The translations under genes and the position numbers were made by a program. Shown here piece by piece: positions 45,959 through 54,321 of a stretch of DNA of 64,000 nt. This DNA is from Rhizobium sp. SG_E_25_P2 (GTDB lineage: Bacteria > Pseudomonadota > Alphaproteobacteria > Rhizobiales > Rhizobiaceae). Location of the stretch: contig NZ_JARXVM010000001.1 of assembly GCF_029892285.1 (NCBI RefSeq), positions 620,001 to 684,000 on the forward strand, in the 5' to 3' direction. Every line of letters begins with the position of its first letter. The stretch's first letter is position 1. The notes beneath the pieces are model-generated. The model saw only the letters and a list, made by a program, of their open reading frames with translations. It was not told the DNA's origin and did no database searches.

Positions 45959-46762
45959 ATGAACGAGCAACGCCAGAGACAGAACCATGAAATCGCGGCG
46001 GGACCAGCGGGAGCGCATCGCCGCCTTGCAGCGATCCTCACCCCTGGGCGTGCTGGCGAAGATCTGACCGTGGTCTGGCTCGGCGGCTATCGCTCGGACA
46101 TGACAGGGACAAAAGCCGTGGCGCTGGAAGGCCATGTCGACACGCTCGGCTTCTCGTTCCTACGCTTCGACTATTCGGGCCATGGCACCTCCAGCGGCCA
46201 TTACAGCGACGGGACCATCTCCATATGGCTCGAAGACTCGCTGGCGGTCATCGATGCTCTGGCGGGCCAAGGTCGCCTGTTGCTGGTCGGCAGCTCCATG
46301 GGCGGCTGGATCGCGTTTCGTCTCGCCGAGACGCTGCGCAAGCGCGGAGATGCGGAGCGACTGGCCGGCATGGTGCTGATTGCGCCAGCGCCCGATTTCA
46401 CCAGCGAACTCATCGAGCCCAACCTCACCGAGGCGGAGCGAACCGCCCTCGCCGAGAACGGGTATTTCGAGGAAGCGTCGGATTATTCCGTCGAGCCCAA
46501 CCGTTTCACGGCGGCGCTGATCGATGATGGCCGCAACAATCGCGTCATGGCCGGACTGATCGAGCCAGGTTGCCCGGTGCATATCCTGCAGGGCATGAAG
46601 GATCCGGATGTGCCCTATACGCATGCGCTCAAGATCATGGAGCGCATCGTCGCCGACGACGCTATCCTGACCCTGATCCGGGACGGCGATCACAGGCTTT
46701 CGCGCGCCGAAGACATCACGCTCATCGTCGACGCTGTGTCACGCATGTCACAAAAGGGTTAA
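45959..46762 (+). CDS. Alpha/beta hydrolase
   Basis: A 267-residue serine hydrolase-fold protein. The nucleophile elbow is VGSSMGGW, preceded by the FLRFDYSGHGTSSG region. The catalytic Asp is probably in LQGMKDPDVPY and the His in IRDGDHRLSR. These match the ABHD10-like group of thioesterases and hydrolases; the natural substrate is unknown. It has no signal peptide and so is cytoplasmic. It is divergent from infC. Confidence 0.9.
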   Translation: MNEQRQRQNHEIAAGPAGAHRRLAAILTPGRAGEDLTVVWLGGYRSDMTGTKAVALEGHVDTLGFSFLRFDYSGHGTSSGHYSDGTISIWLEDSLAVIDALAGQGRLLLVGSSMGGWIAFRLAETLRKRGDAERLAGMVLIAPAPDFTSELIEPNLTEAERTALAENGYFEEASDYSVEPNRFTAALIDDGRNNRVMAGLIEPGCPVHILQGMKDPDVPYTHALKIMERIVADDAILTLIRDGDHRLSRAEDITLIVDAVSRMSQKG

Positions 46763-46775
46763 AATCAGACCAGCG

Positions 46776-46809
46776 CATTAACCATGTTGAACAAACGACA
46801 TGGTTAATG
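46776..46809. promoter_or_regulatory. Paired TTAACCAT sites, candidate CtrA-regulated promoter
   Basis: CATTAACCATG (46776-46786) and CATGGTTAATG (46799-46809) form a perfect 11-bp inverted repeat with a 12-nt spacer, about 65 bp upstream of the BTLCP start. TTAACCAT is the short CtrA recognition motif known from Caulobacter; here it is present in both orientations. It could alternatively form a hairpin at the end of the hydrolase transcript, but no U-run follows. Confidence 0.45.
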
Positions 46810-46875
46810 GTTCCTTAAGAATTGACTTCAGCGACAGAATTCCCGTTTACTCCTTGTTAACGAAGACAGGGGCGC

Positions 46876-47481
46876 ATGATGGCGGGACTTCTGACAAAGC
46901 TGGCGATGGCTGCCTTGGCGATCGCGGTCGCGAGCGGCGCGGCGAATGCGGCCTCGCGGTTCATGCAGGTCGGCGCTGTGACGTCCCAGCCGATCGGTCA
47001 CTACGAATTCTGCCAGTCCCATCGTGGCGAATGCGCCGTCAAGACCTCAAGCACCGTAGCCCCGAAGGTCACCGATTACGGCTGGAAGGTGATCCGCGAA
47101 GTCAACGCGGAGATCAACGCGTCGATCGAACCGGTGACGGATATCGAACTTTATGGCCGTGATGAAGTCTGGGCCTATCCGGACACGGCCGGAGATTGCG
47201 AAGATTTTGCGCTGCTTAAGCGTAAGGTTTTGATGCAAAAAGGATTTTCAGCCGCTGATCTTCTGATGACAGTGGTGCGCAAGCCCGATGGAGAGGGTCA
47301 CGCCGTCCTGACGCTCAGGACATCGAATGGCGACTACGTGCTCGACAATCTGGAGGCGGAGGTCAAGCTCTGGTCCGATACGCATTACCGCTTCCTGAAG
47401 CGGCAGGCTTCCTTTGACACCGGTCGTTGGGTCACGATCGAGAATTCCGACGAAGTGCTGGTTGGCGCCGTCGAACAATAA
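46876..47481 (+). CDS. Bacterial transglutaminase-like cysteine peptidase (BTLCP)
   Basis: A 201-residue periplasmic protein with a signal peptide of about 26 residues ending at ANA. The papain-like triad is visible: Cys108 (TAGDCEDFALLKR), His142 (GEGHAVLTL) and Asp157 (YVLDNLEAE). The family includes LapG, which cleaves surface adhesins under c-di-GMP control, but the adhesin and the LapD sensor are not seen nearby. Two Met codons lie at the start (46876, 46879). A CtrA-like palindrome upstream suggests cell-cycle timing. A strong terminator follows. Confidence 0.9.
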   Translation: MMAGLLTKLAMAALAIAVASGAANAASRFMQVGAVTSQPIGHYEFCQSHRGECAVKTSSTVAPKVTDYGWKVIREVNAEINASIEPVTDIELYGRDEVWAYPDTAGDCEDFALLKRKVLMQKGFSAADLLMTVVRKPDGEGHAVLTLRTSNGDYVLDNLEAEVKLWSDTHYRFLKRQASFDTGRWVTIENSDEVLVGAVEQ

Positions 47482-47506
47482 TCACGAATTCTGCTCGCGC
47501 AGATTT

Positions 47507-47535
47507 GGCGCCGCCTGAAAGGGCGGCGCCTTTTT
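47507..47535 (+). terminator. Rho-independent terminator of the BTLCP gene
   Basis: GGCGCCGCC (47507-47515) and GGCGGCGCC (47522-47530) form a perfect 9-bp stem with a 6-nt loop and a run of five T (47531-47535). It lies 25 bp after the stop codon of the BTLCP gene. Confidence 0.92.
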
Positions 47536-47576
47536 CATGGCCGGCGATCTATCGCCTGCAGTGTTTTGCGATGTGG

Positions 47577-48341
47577 TCAGTCGAGCTTTTCATGCGCATC
47601 GGCCTGGCCGAGCAGCCAATAGCCCGAGGCCTTGATCCAGGCGAGCGGATATCCGGCTTTCTCGACGATATGGGTTCGAATGGCGCGGGCGACGGAGGCT
47701 TCGGCGGCGACCCACACATAGGTTCCCGGCGCCACATTGAGGTCATCAAGCGCCCCGAGCAGTCTTTGGGCGCTGGCCGCGTCTTCGGCCGGGCGATAGA
47801 CCCAATTGAGCGACACATTGGCGGCGCTTGCGAAACTCTGCTGTTCCTCCGGTCCCGTCACCGCGGCATAGACGGTGATGTCAACGCCAGGGCCTGCCTC
47901 CTCGATCCGCCGTCCGATGGCCGGCAGCGCCGTTTCGTCGCCGATCAGCAGGAAGCGCTTGATCTCCTTCGACAGCACCAGCGAACCGCGCGGGCCGCCC
48001 ACGATCAGTGGATCCCCCTGCTTGGCCGCAAGCGCCCAGGCGGTCGCAGGCCCGGCTTCATGGAGCGCGAAATCCAGAACGAGTTCGCAAGATGCGCGAT
48101 CAAAGCGACGCGGCGTGTAATCTCGCATCTGCGCCTGCCCATCCGGGCCTTCGATGAAAACCTTGACGTGATCATCAGGCGATGCGCTCGGAAAATCGGC
48201 GAGATCGGAACCCGTGAGTGTGATGCGGAGCATGTTCGGCGTGATACGTTCGACAGCGGACACGGTGAGCGCGCGGCGCTTCAACTCGTGGCGCACGCGC
48301 TCGGCGGCGGGAGTGTCTGGGAAAATGGGTGAAGATGTCAT
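47577..48341 (-). CDS. Siderophore-interacting protein (ferric-siderophore reductase)
   Basis: A 254-residue flavoprotein of the ViuB/YqjH family, which reduces the iron in ferric siderophores with NAD(P)H so that iron is released in the cytosol. The FAD motif is MRDYTPRRFD (about residues 85-95), and the C-terminal SIP domain contains LIGDETALPAI and VWVAAEASVAR. The start at 48341 follows AAAGGAC. It is convergent with the BTLCP gene. The adjacent MbfA ferritin gene is also iron-linked. Confidence 0.92.
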   Translation of the reverse strand: MTSSPIFPDTPAAERVRHELKRRALTVSAVERITPNMLRITLTGSDLADFPSASPDDHVKVFIEGPDGQAQMRDYTPRRFDRASCELVLDFALHEAGPATAWALAAKQGDPLIVGGPRGSLVLSKEIKRFLLIGDETALPAIGRRIEEAGPGVDITVYAAVTGPEEQQSFASAANVSLNWVYRPAEDAASAQRLLGALDDLNVAPGTYVWVAAEASVARAIRTHIVEKAGYPLAWIKASGYWLLGQADAHEKLD

Positions 48342-48510
48342 GTCTGTCCTTTCGTAATCGCAAGGACCTGGAGCGCGCCATTGCACAAATCCGCCGGGCG
48401 TGTCGCACGGTCCTTTGCGCGTTGCGTGACGTTAACGCTTACGTGGCGGCGACGCCGCCAGATGATAAAGTCGACTTAAAGCATCCACTTTGTATCGGCA
48501 AGATACTTCG

Positions 48511-49494
48511 TCAGGCGTTTCCGATCAAAATACCAGCTGCGAGCACAAGTCCGCCCCCGAGCACCACCTGCAGCACCGCACGGAAGAAAGGCGTTTCCAT
48601 ATAACGGTTCTGGATAAAGGCGATGGCCCAGAGTTCGACGAACACCACGGCGATCGCAATCGCCGTGGCCATGGCGAAATGCGGGATGAGATAGGGGAGC
48701 GCGTGCCCGAGGCCGCCAAGCGCCGTCATGACGCCGGAGGCAAGCCCGCGTTTCCACGGCGCTCCGCGTCCCGAAATCACGCCGTCGTCATGGGCGGCCT
48801 CGGTGAAGCCCATGGAAATGCCGGCGCCGACCGAGGCGGACAGGCCGACAAGAAAGGTCTGCGTGGTGTCGCCGGTGGCGAAAGCGGCGGCGAAGATCGG
48901 GGCGAGCGTCGAGACCGAGCCGTCCATCAGGCCCGCAAGGCCTGGCTGAACCCAGGTGAGCACGAACTGCCGATGCGCGGTCTCGTCCTCCTCCATCTTG
49001 GCGTCCTCAGCAAGATGGGTTTCGCCCAGCCGCCGGGCCAGGCTTTCATGCGCTTTCTCGGCGAGCGCCAGATCACCCAGGAGCTTGCGGGTATCCGCAT
49101 CCGTGGTGCGCGAGGCGGCTTCGAGATAAAAACGGTGGGCGGAGACTTCCATGGCCTCGGCCTGGCTCCGCGCCTGCGAGATCGGCATCTGCGCAATCAG
49201 CCAATCCGGCTTGCGCTCGGGAAATTCGCGCACATGTTCGCGGCGCACCAGCGGAATGCGCGGACCGAACCGCGCCACATGCCGATCGATGAGCAATTGA
49301 CGATGGTGACTTTCTTCTTCCGCCATATCCTCGAACACCTTGGCCGATTGTGGATAGGCCTGACGCAACGCATCGGCGTAAGCGAGATAAATGCGTCCAT
49401 CATCTTCCTCATTGGAGATGGCAAGCGCCAGCACCTCTTGCTCCGAAAGCGAGGCGAGAGGGCGTTTTCTGGACCGGAAGAATGCGTTGAACAT
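48511..49494 (-). CDS. mbfA: Membrane-bound ferritin, rubrerythrin-VIT1 type
   Basis: A 327-residue protein joining a ferritin-like di-iron domain (about residues 20-165; acidic motifs ISNEEDDGR, MAEEESHHR and ALAEKAHES) to a C-terminal VIT1/CCC1-type membrane domain of about five helices (about residues 180-325). In rhizobia MbfA exports iron across the inner membrane and protects against iron and peroxide stress; it is repressed by Irr at low iron. An Irr-type palindrome lies just upstream (49505-49519). It is not an ordinary ferritin, since the storage domain is fused to the transporter. Confidence 0.95.
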   Translation of the reverse strand: MFNAFFRSRKRPLASLSEQEVLALAISNEEDDGRIYLAYADALRQAYPQSAKVFEDMAEEESHHRQLLIDRHVARFGPRIPLVRREHVREFPERKPDWLIAQMPISQARSQAEAMEVSAHRFYLEAASRTTDADTRKLLGDLALAEKAHESLARRLGETHLAEDAKMEEDETAHRQFVLTWVQPGLAGLMDGSVSTLAPIFAAAFATGDTTQTFLVGLSASVGAGISMGFTEAAHDDGVISGRGAPWKRGLASGVMTALGGLGHALPYLIPHFAMATAIAIAVVFVELWAIAFIQNRYMETPFFRAVLQVVLGGGLVLAAGILIGNA

Positions 49495-49504
49495 GGCAAC
49501 CTCT

Positions 49505-49519
49505 TTAGAATTATTCTAA
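49505..49519 (-). promoter_or_regulatory. Irr/ICE-type operator of mbfA
   Basis: TTAGAAT (49505-49511) and ATTCTAA (49513-49519) form a perfect 7-bp inverted repeat about a single base. The iron control element bound by Irr in rhizobia has the TTTAGAA...TTCTAAA form. The site lies 10 bp upstream of the mbfA start codon, overlapping the leader, so binding would block transcription at low iron. Confidence 0.85.
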
Positions 49520-49603
49520 TCTATAACCGCATTAAGGGTTGGTCAATCCTTGGCGCGGGCCATTGAATGCGGCTATAGATCGCGGATGGCGAAGGAGGAC
49601 GAC

Positions 49604-51007
49604 ATGAAGGATGAGGAATTCAGACGCTGGTCGCGCAAGGCCGCCGAATGGGGCGCTGACTACCGGGCCACTTTGCGCGAACGCCCCGTGCGCGCTCAGA
49701 CTGCGCCGGGCGACATCGCGGCTGAGATAGCCTTCTCCCCGCCGGAAACCGGCGAAGCCATGGAGACAATTTTCGCCGATTTCGAGCGGATCATTCCCAA
49801 AGGCATGACGCATTGGCAGCATCCGCGTTTCTTCGCCTATTTCCCGGCCAATGCCGCCCCGGTCTCAGTGGTGGCGGAATATCTCGTGTCGGCGATGGCC
49901 GCGCAATGCATGCTGTGGCAGACATCGCCGGCAGCAACGGAACTCGAGACGCGCGTCATCGATTGGATGCGTCAGGCGTTGGGACTGCCCGAGGGTTTTT
50001 CCGGCGTGATCCAGGATTCGGCGTCGTCCGCCACGCTAGCCGCCGTGCTGACCATGCGCGAGCGCGCGCTCGGCTGGACGGGCAATACCCAGGGCCTCGC
50101 GGGCCAGAAGGCTGTCAGAATCTACGCCTCAAGCCAGGTTCACACCTCCATCGACCGGGCGATCTGGATCTCCGGCGTCGGCGAGGAAAATCTTGTTCGC
50201 ATTCCCGTGACAGGCCCGCTCCATGGTATGGATCCGGCGGCGCTTGAGGCGCGAATCCTCGAAGACAGGGCGGCCGGCCTGCTTCCCGCTGGCGTCATCG
50301 CCTGCACCGGCGGCACCTCGATTGGCGCCTGCGATCCTATCGCGGAGGTGGCGGAGATCTCCCGCAGCCATGGTCTTTATCTGCATGTCGACGCCGCCTG
50401 GGCCGGTTCGGCGATGATCTGCCCGGACTATCGCACACTATGGACCGGGATCGAGGCCGCGGATTCGATCGTCTTCAACCCGCATAAATGGCTCGGCGCG
50501 CAGTTCGACTGCTCGATCCAGTTTCTGCGCCGGCCGGAAGAGCAGGTGCGGACGCTAGCCATCCAGCCGGAATATCTCAAAACCCATGGCGCCGACGGCA
50601 TCGTCAATTATTCCGAATGGACCGTGCCGCTCGGAAGACGGTTCAGGGCGCTGAAACTGTGGTTCCTGCTACGCCATTACGGCCTGTCGGGCCTGCGGGC
50701 GATCATCGTCAATCACGTGACCTGGGCGGAAAAGCTCGCGCGTCGGCTCGCGGCTGAGGAGGATTTCGAACTGGTGACGGAACCGATCCTGTCGCTGTTC
50801 TCCTTCCGGCACACAGGCGGCGCGGACTCTGACGCGCATAATATCGCGCTGGTCAACGCCATCAACGCCGATGGCCGGATCTATCTCACCCAAACGCGGG
50901 TCGCAGGCCGGATCGCCATCCGCTTTCAAGCTGGCAGTTTCGATACGACCGAAGCCGATGTCGATATGGCGTTCGACGTGATCACCGAGATCGCCCGCGC
51001 GCTTTGA
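49604..51007 (+). CDS. PLP-dependent group II amino-acid decarboxylase
   Basis: A 467-residue aromatic-L-amino-acid-decarboxylase-like enzyme. The PLP lysine is in FNPHKWLGAQFDCS; the cofactor Asp is in LHVDAAWAGSA, and SSATLAAVLTMRER and ACTGGTSIG complete the pattern. The HWQHPRFFAYFPAN region near the N-terminus lines the substrate pocket. Members decarboxylate tryptophan, tyrosine, phenylalanine or DOPA; the substrate here cannot be told. ATG 49604 is chosen because GAAGGAGG precedes it by 5 nt; ATG 49586 is an alternative. It ends 3 bp from the convergent GGDEF gene. Confidence 0.93.
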   Translation: MKDEEFRRWSRKAAEWGADYRATLRERPVRAQTAPGDIAAEIAFSPPETGEAMETIFADFERIIPKGMTHWQHPRFFAYFPANAAPVSVVAEYLVSAMAAQCMLWQTSPAATELETRVIDWMRQALGLPEGFSGVIQDSASSATLAAVLTMRERALGWTGNTQGLAGQKAVRIYASSQVHTSIDRAIWISGVGEENLVRIPVTGPLHGMDPAALEARILEDRAAGLLPAGVIACTGGTSIGACDPIAEVAEISRSHGLYLHVDAAWAGSAMICPDYRTLWTGIEAADSIVFNPHKWLGAQFDCSIQFLRRPEEQVRTLAIQPEYLKTHGADGIVNYSEWTVPLGRRFRALKLWFLLRHYGLSGLRAIIVNHVTWAEKLARRLAAEEDFELVTEPILSLFSFRHTGGADSDAHNIALVNAINADGRIYLTQTRVAGRIAIRFQAGSFDTTEADVDMAFDVITEIARAL

Positions 51008-51010
51008 TCC

Positions 51011-52207
51011 TCAGCTCGCCAGTTGCAACTGGTCCGCCCCAGGCGGTTCTGGCGTGCGGAACGCGATCATGTTCCGACCGCCGCGCTTTGCGTCATAGAG
51101 CGCCGCATCCGCAGCGCGGACCAGATCTTCGAGACTGGATGCGCCTCTGGACGCGACCGACACGCCGAGGCTTGCGGTGACGACGCCGCCTTCGGCAAGA
51201 CCGGAATGGGGAATGGCGGAAGCCTCGATCGCCAGCCGGAGCTGCTCGGCCGTCTCTTGCGCGGTAACCGCGTCGCTTCCGGGCAGGAGGACCAGGATTT
51301 CCTCGCCGCCGAAGCGGAAGGCGGCGCCCAATTCGCTCACCTGCTCTGCCACGCAGGCGCAGACCCGGCGAATGCAGGCGTCGCCTTCGACATGGCCATG
51401 AACATCATTGTAGAGCTTGAAATGGTCGATATCGAGCATAATCACTGCGACCGGGGCGCGCGCCGGCCCTGCCCAGACGGATTTCGAGATCCGGTTCAGC
51501 GACCGCCGGTTATAGAGGCCAGTCAATTCATCCCGTTCGGATTGCTGCCGCAGTTCGGCCTGAAGCCACTCGCCGCGCATGCGGTTGAGAAAATTGAGCC
51601 TGTCCTTACGTTCCAAGAAATAGGCGCTCAACGCCAGAAATATCGCCAGCGTCACAAAAAAAGTGACCACGCCGGAAAAGGTCACGGCGTCGAGCGATCC
51701 ATTCATCTGGATCAGGGTGAAATGCACTGCGCAGAGAGCTGCGAGACCGAGGACGATGGCCGGAAACCGCGGCTGCAGCGCGATCACGAAAAACAGCAGC
51801 GTGGCGATATTGCCGTTCTGATAGACGAAGAAATAGGGACTTTGGCTCTCAACGCTGGCCGCCATCGGCAAGAAACCGCCGAGAACACACACCGAAATCG
51901 CGAGAAGGTCGTAGTTGAGCGCGGTTGGCCGTCGCCGCACCAACCAAACGGCGATAAACGCGTAGGGCGTAAAGATACAGAACCTTACAAAGGCCAATTG
52001 CGGAAAGACGTCATGCATCATCGTGACGTCGCCGAAAAAAACGAGATCGTAGATGAAGGTGCCGACGAAGGCCCAGAACAACGACAAACGGATGCGGGCC
52101 CGGGCGAATTCCCGCCCATAGGTTTTTTCCAGCACATCCGCAAAGCGCAACCAGCGAAAGCCGCTGGCCAGTTCATGATCAATCTGATCCAGTGTCGCGA
52201 CGGTCAT
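51011..52207 (-). CDS. Diguanylate cyclase (GGDEF), membrane bound
   Basis: A 398-residue protein with about six N-terminal membrane helices (about residues 45-210), which probably form an uncharacterised sensor, then a GGDEF domain. The active-site motif is RFGGEEILVLLPG (GGEEI), and RDELTGLYNRRSL and MLDIDHFKLYNDVHGH are canonical. The RxxD inhibitory site expected five residues before the motif is not present, so product inhibition is unlikely. It makes cyclic di-GMP. Start 52207 is the ATG that leads into MTVATLDQIDHEL. Confidence 0.92.
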   Translation of the reverse strand: MTVATLDQIDHELASGFRWLRFADVLEKTYGREFARARIRLSLFWAFVGTFIYDLVFFGDVTMMHDVFPQLAFVRFCIFTPYAFIAVWLVRRRPTALNYDLLAISVCVLGGFLPMAASVESQSPYFFVYQNGNIATLLFFVIALQPRFPAIVLGLAALCAVHFTLIQMNGSLDAVTFSGVVTFFVTLAIFLALSAYFLERKDRLNFLNRMRGEWLQAELRQQSERDELTGLYNRRSLNRISKSVWAGPARAPVAVIMLDIDHFKLYNDVHGHVEGDACIRRVCACVAEQVSELGAAFRFGGEEILVLLPGSDAVTAQETAEQLRLAIEASAIPHSGLAEGGVVTASLGVSVASRGASSLEDLVRAADAALYDAKRGGRNMIAFRTPEPPGADQLQLAS

Positions 52208-52312
52208 CGTCGAGTCCCCAAGTTGTGGAGCATATTCGACGCAACGTAATGTCAAAAGTTAAAGAGAACCTAAATTTGTTCGCATTCTCATCATGTTAAA
52301 TCATCAAATTTC

Positions 52313-52352
52313 GCGCCGCTGGAAGCTACCCGGCGGATGCTTTCAGCGGCGC
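52313..52352. terminator. Hairpin after lepA
   Basis: Arms 52313-52326 and 52339-52352 pair over 14 bp with one G-U wobble and a 12-nt loop. It follows the lepA stop codon by 10 bp on the minus strand. No U-tract follows in that direction, so termination by this element is plausible but not certain. Confidence 0.45.
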
Positions 52353-52361
52353 AAAACGTGA

Positions 52362-54182
52362 TTACTCGTCACTCATCCGGAGCGCAGCGATGAAGGCTTC
52401 CTGCGGAATGTCGACCTTGCCGAACTGCCGCATGCGCTTCTTGCCTTCCTTCTGCTTGTCGAGCAGCTTGCGCTTGCGGGTGGCGTCGCCGCCATAGCAC
52501 TTGGCCGTCACGTCCTTGCGCATGGCCGAAATGGTTTCGCGCGCGATGACATTGCCGCCGATCGCGGCCTGGATCGGGATCTTGAACATGTGGCGCGGAA
52601 TCAGGTCCTTGAGCTTTTCGCACATGTCGCGACCGCGCTTCTCGGCGGCGGAGCGGTGCACCAGCATGGACAGCGCGTCAACCGGCTCACCATTGACCAT
52701 GATCGACATCTTGACGAGATTGCCGGGCTGGTAATCGGTCAAGTGATAGTCGAAGGAGGCGTAGCCCTTGGAGATCGACTTCAGACGGTCATAGAAATCG
52801 AACACGACTTCATTGAGCGGCAGGTCATAGGTGACCATGGCGCGGGCGCCGGCATAAGTGAGCTCGACCTGGATGCCGCGGCGATCCTGGCAAAGCTTCA
52901 ACACCGAGCCGAGATAGTCGTCCGGCGTCATGATGGTGGCGCGGATCCACGGCTCGCGGATTTCCTTGATCTTGACGACATCAGGCATATCGGCGGGATT
53001 GTGCAGTTCGATCTCAGCGCCGTCGGTCATCGACATCTGATAGACCACCGACGGCGCGGTGGCGATCAGGTCGAGATTGAATTCACGCTCGAGACGCTCC
53101 TGGATGATTTCAAGATGCAGCAGGCCGAGAAAGCCGCAGCGGAAACCGAAACCAAGCGCGGCCGAGCTTTCCATTTCGAAGGAGAAGGAGGCGTCGTTGA
53201 GACGCAACTTGCCCATGGCGGCGCGCAGATCCTCGAAATCGGCGGCGTCGACCGGAAACAGGCCGCAGAACACCACCGGCTGGGCGGGCTTGAAGCCCGG
53301 CAGAGCGTGCGCGGTCGGCTTCTTGTCGTCGGTGATGGTGTCGCCGACGCGGGTGTCGGCAACTTCCTTGATCGAGGCGGTAATAAAGCCGACTTCGCCG
53401 GGACCAAGCTCCTCGACGCCGAGCATTTTCGGCGTCAGCACGCCGATGCGCTCGATGGCGTATTTGGCGTCGGTGCCCATCATGCGGATCACCTGACCCT
53501 TTTTCATCACGCCGTCGATGACGCGCACGAGAACCATGACGCCGAGATAGGTGTCGTACCAGCTGTCGACCAGCATGGCCTTGAGCGGCGCGTTCTCGTC
53601 GCCCGTCTTGGGCGGCGGCAGCCGGTTGACGATGGCTTCCAGCACGTCAGGAATGCCGAGGCCCGTCTTGGCCGAGATCATCACGGCGTCGGAGGCGTCG
53701 AGACCGATCACGTCTTCGATCTGCTGCTTGATGCGATCGGGTTCGGCCGCGGGCAAATCGACCTTGTTGAGCACAGGCACGATGTCGTGATTGGCGTCGA
53801 GCGCCTGATAGACATTGGCGAGCGTCTGGGCTTCGACGCCCTGAGAGGCGTCGACCACCAGCAGCGAGCCTTCGCAGGCGGCGAGCGACCGGCTGACTTC
53901 ATAGGCGAAGTCGACATGGCCTGGCGTGTCCATGAGGTTCAGCACATAGGTTTCGCCATTGTTGGCCTTGTAGTGCAGGCGCACCGTCTGGGCCTTGATG
54001 GTGATGCCGCGTTCCTTTTCGATGTCCATATTGTCGAGCACCTGCTCGGACATCTCGCGCGCCGCAAGGCCGCCGCAGGTCTGGATCAGGCGGTCGGCCA
54101 GCGTCGATTTGCCGTGGTCGATATGGGCCACGATCGAGAAGTTGCGGATATGGGAAAGGGGCGTGCGATTTTCTGTGCTCAT
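52362..54182 (-). CDS. lepA: Elongation factor 4 (LepA GTPase)
   Basis: A 606-residue translational GTPase. G1 [14 protein letters not shown] is near residue 20, G3 [16 protein letters not shown] near residue 85, and G4 [12 protein letters not shown]. The C-terminal domain unique to LepA ends in [19 protein letters not shown]. It remodels stalled ribosomes. The start could be 54182 (MSTENRTPL) or 54194; neither has a clear ribosome site and 54182 fits the family better. Confidence 0.97.
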   Translation of the reverse strand: MSTENRTPLSHIRNFSIVAHIDHGKSTLADRLIQTCGGLAAREMSEQVLDNMDIEKERGITIKAQTVRLHYKANNGETYVLNLMDTPGHVDFAYEVSRSLAACEGSLLVVDASQGVEAQTLANVYQALDANHDIVPVLNKVDLPAAEPDRIKQQIEDVIGLDASDAVMISAKTGLGIPDVLEAIVNRLPPPKTGDENAPLKAMLVDSWYDTYLGVMVLVRVIDGVMKKGQVIRMMGTDAKYAIERIGVLTPKMLGVEELGPGEVGFITASIKEVADTRVGDTITDDKKPTAHALPGFKPAQPVVFCGLFPVDAADFEDLRAAMGKLRLNDASFSFEMESSAALGFGFRCGFLGLLHLEIIQERLEREFNLDLIATAPSVVYQMSMTDGAEIELHNPADMPDVVKIKEIREPWIRATIMTPDDYLGSVLKLCQDRRGIQVELTYAGARAMVTYDLPLNEVVFDFYDRLKSISKGYASFDYHLTDYQPGNLVKMSIMVNGEPVDALSMLVHRSAAEKRGRDMCEKLKDLIPRHMFKIPIQAAIGGNVIARETISAMRKDVTAKCYGGDATRKRKLLDKQKEGKKRMRQFGKVDIPQEAFIAALRMSDE

Positions 54183-54321
54183 GGGCGAGCGCATACAATG
54201 GATCGGCTAAAAATGTAAAGGTTCTTGCCGCCAAAAGGCTGCAATTCCGGCGCTTGCGCTTGAGGAAATGACAAAGCCCCCGCTCTTTCGAACGGAGGCT
54301 TCGTCAGAGTCGAACCCTGAC

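Noticed and set aside
52590-54218. A 542-codon plus-strand open frame opposite lepA
   Set aside because: It is antisense to lepA, whose GTPase motifs are complete.
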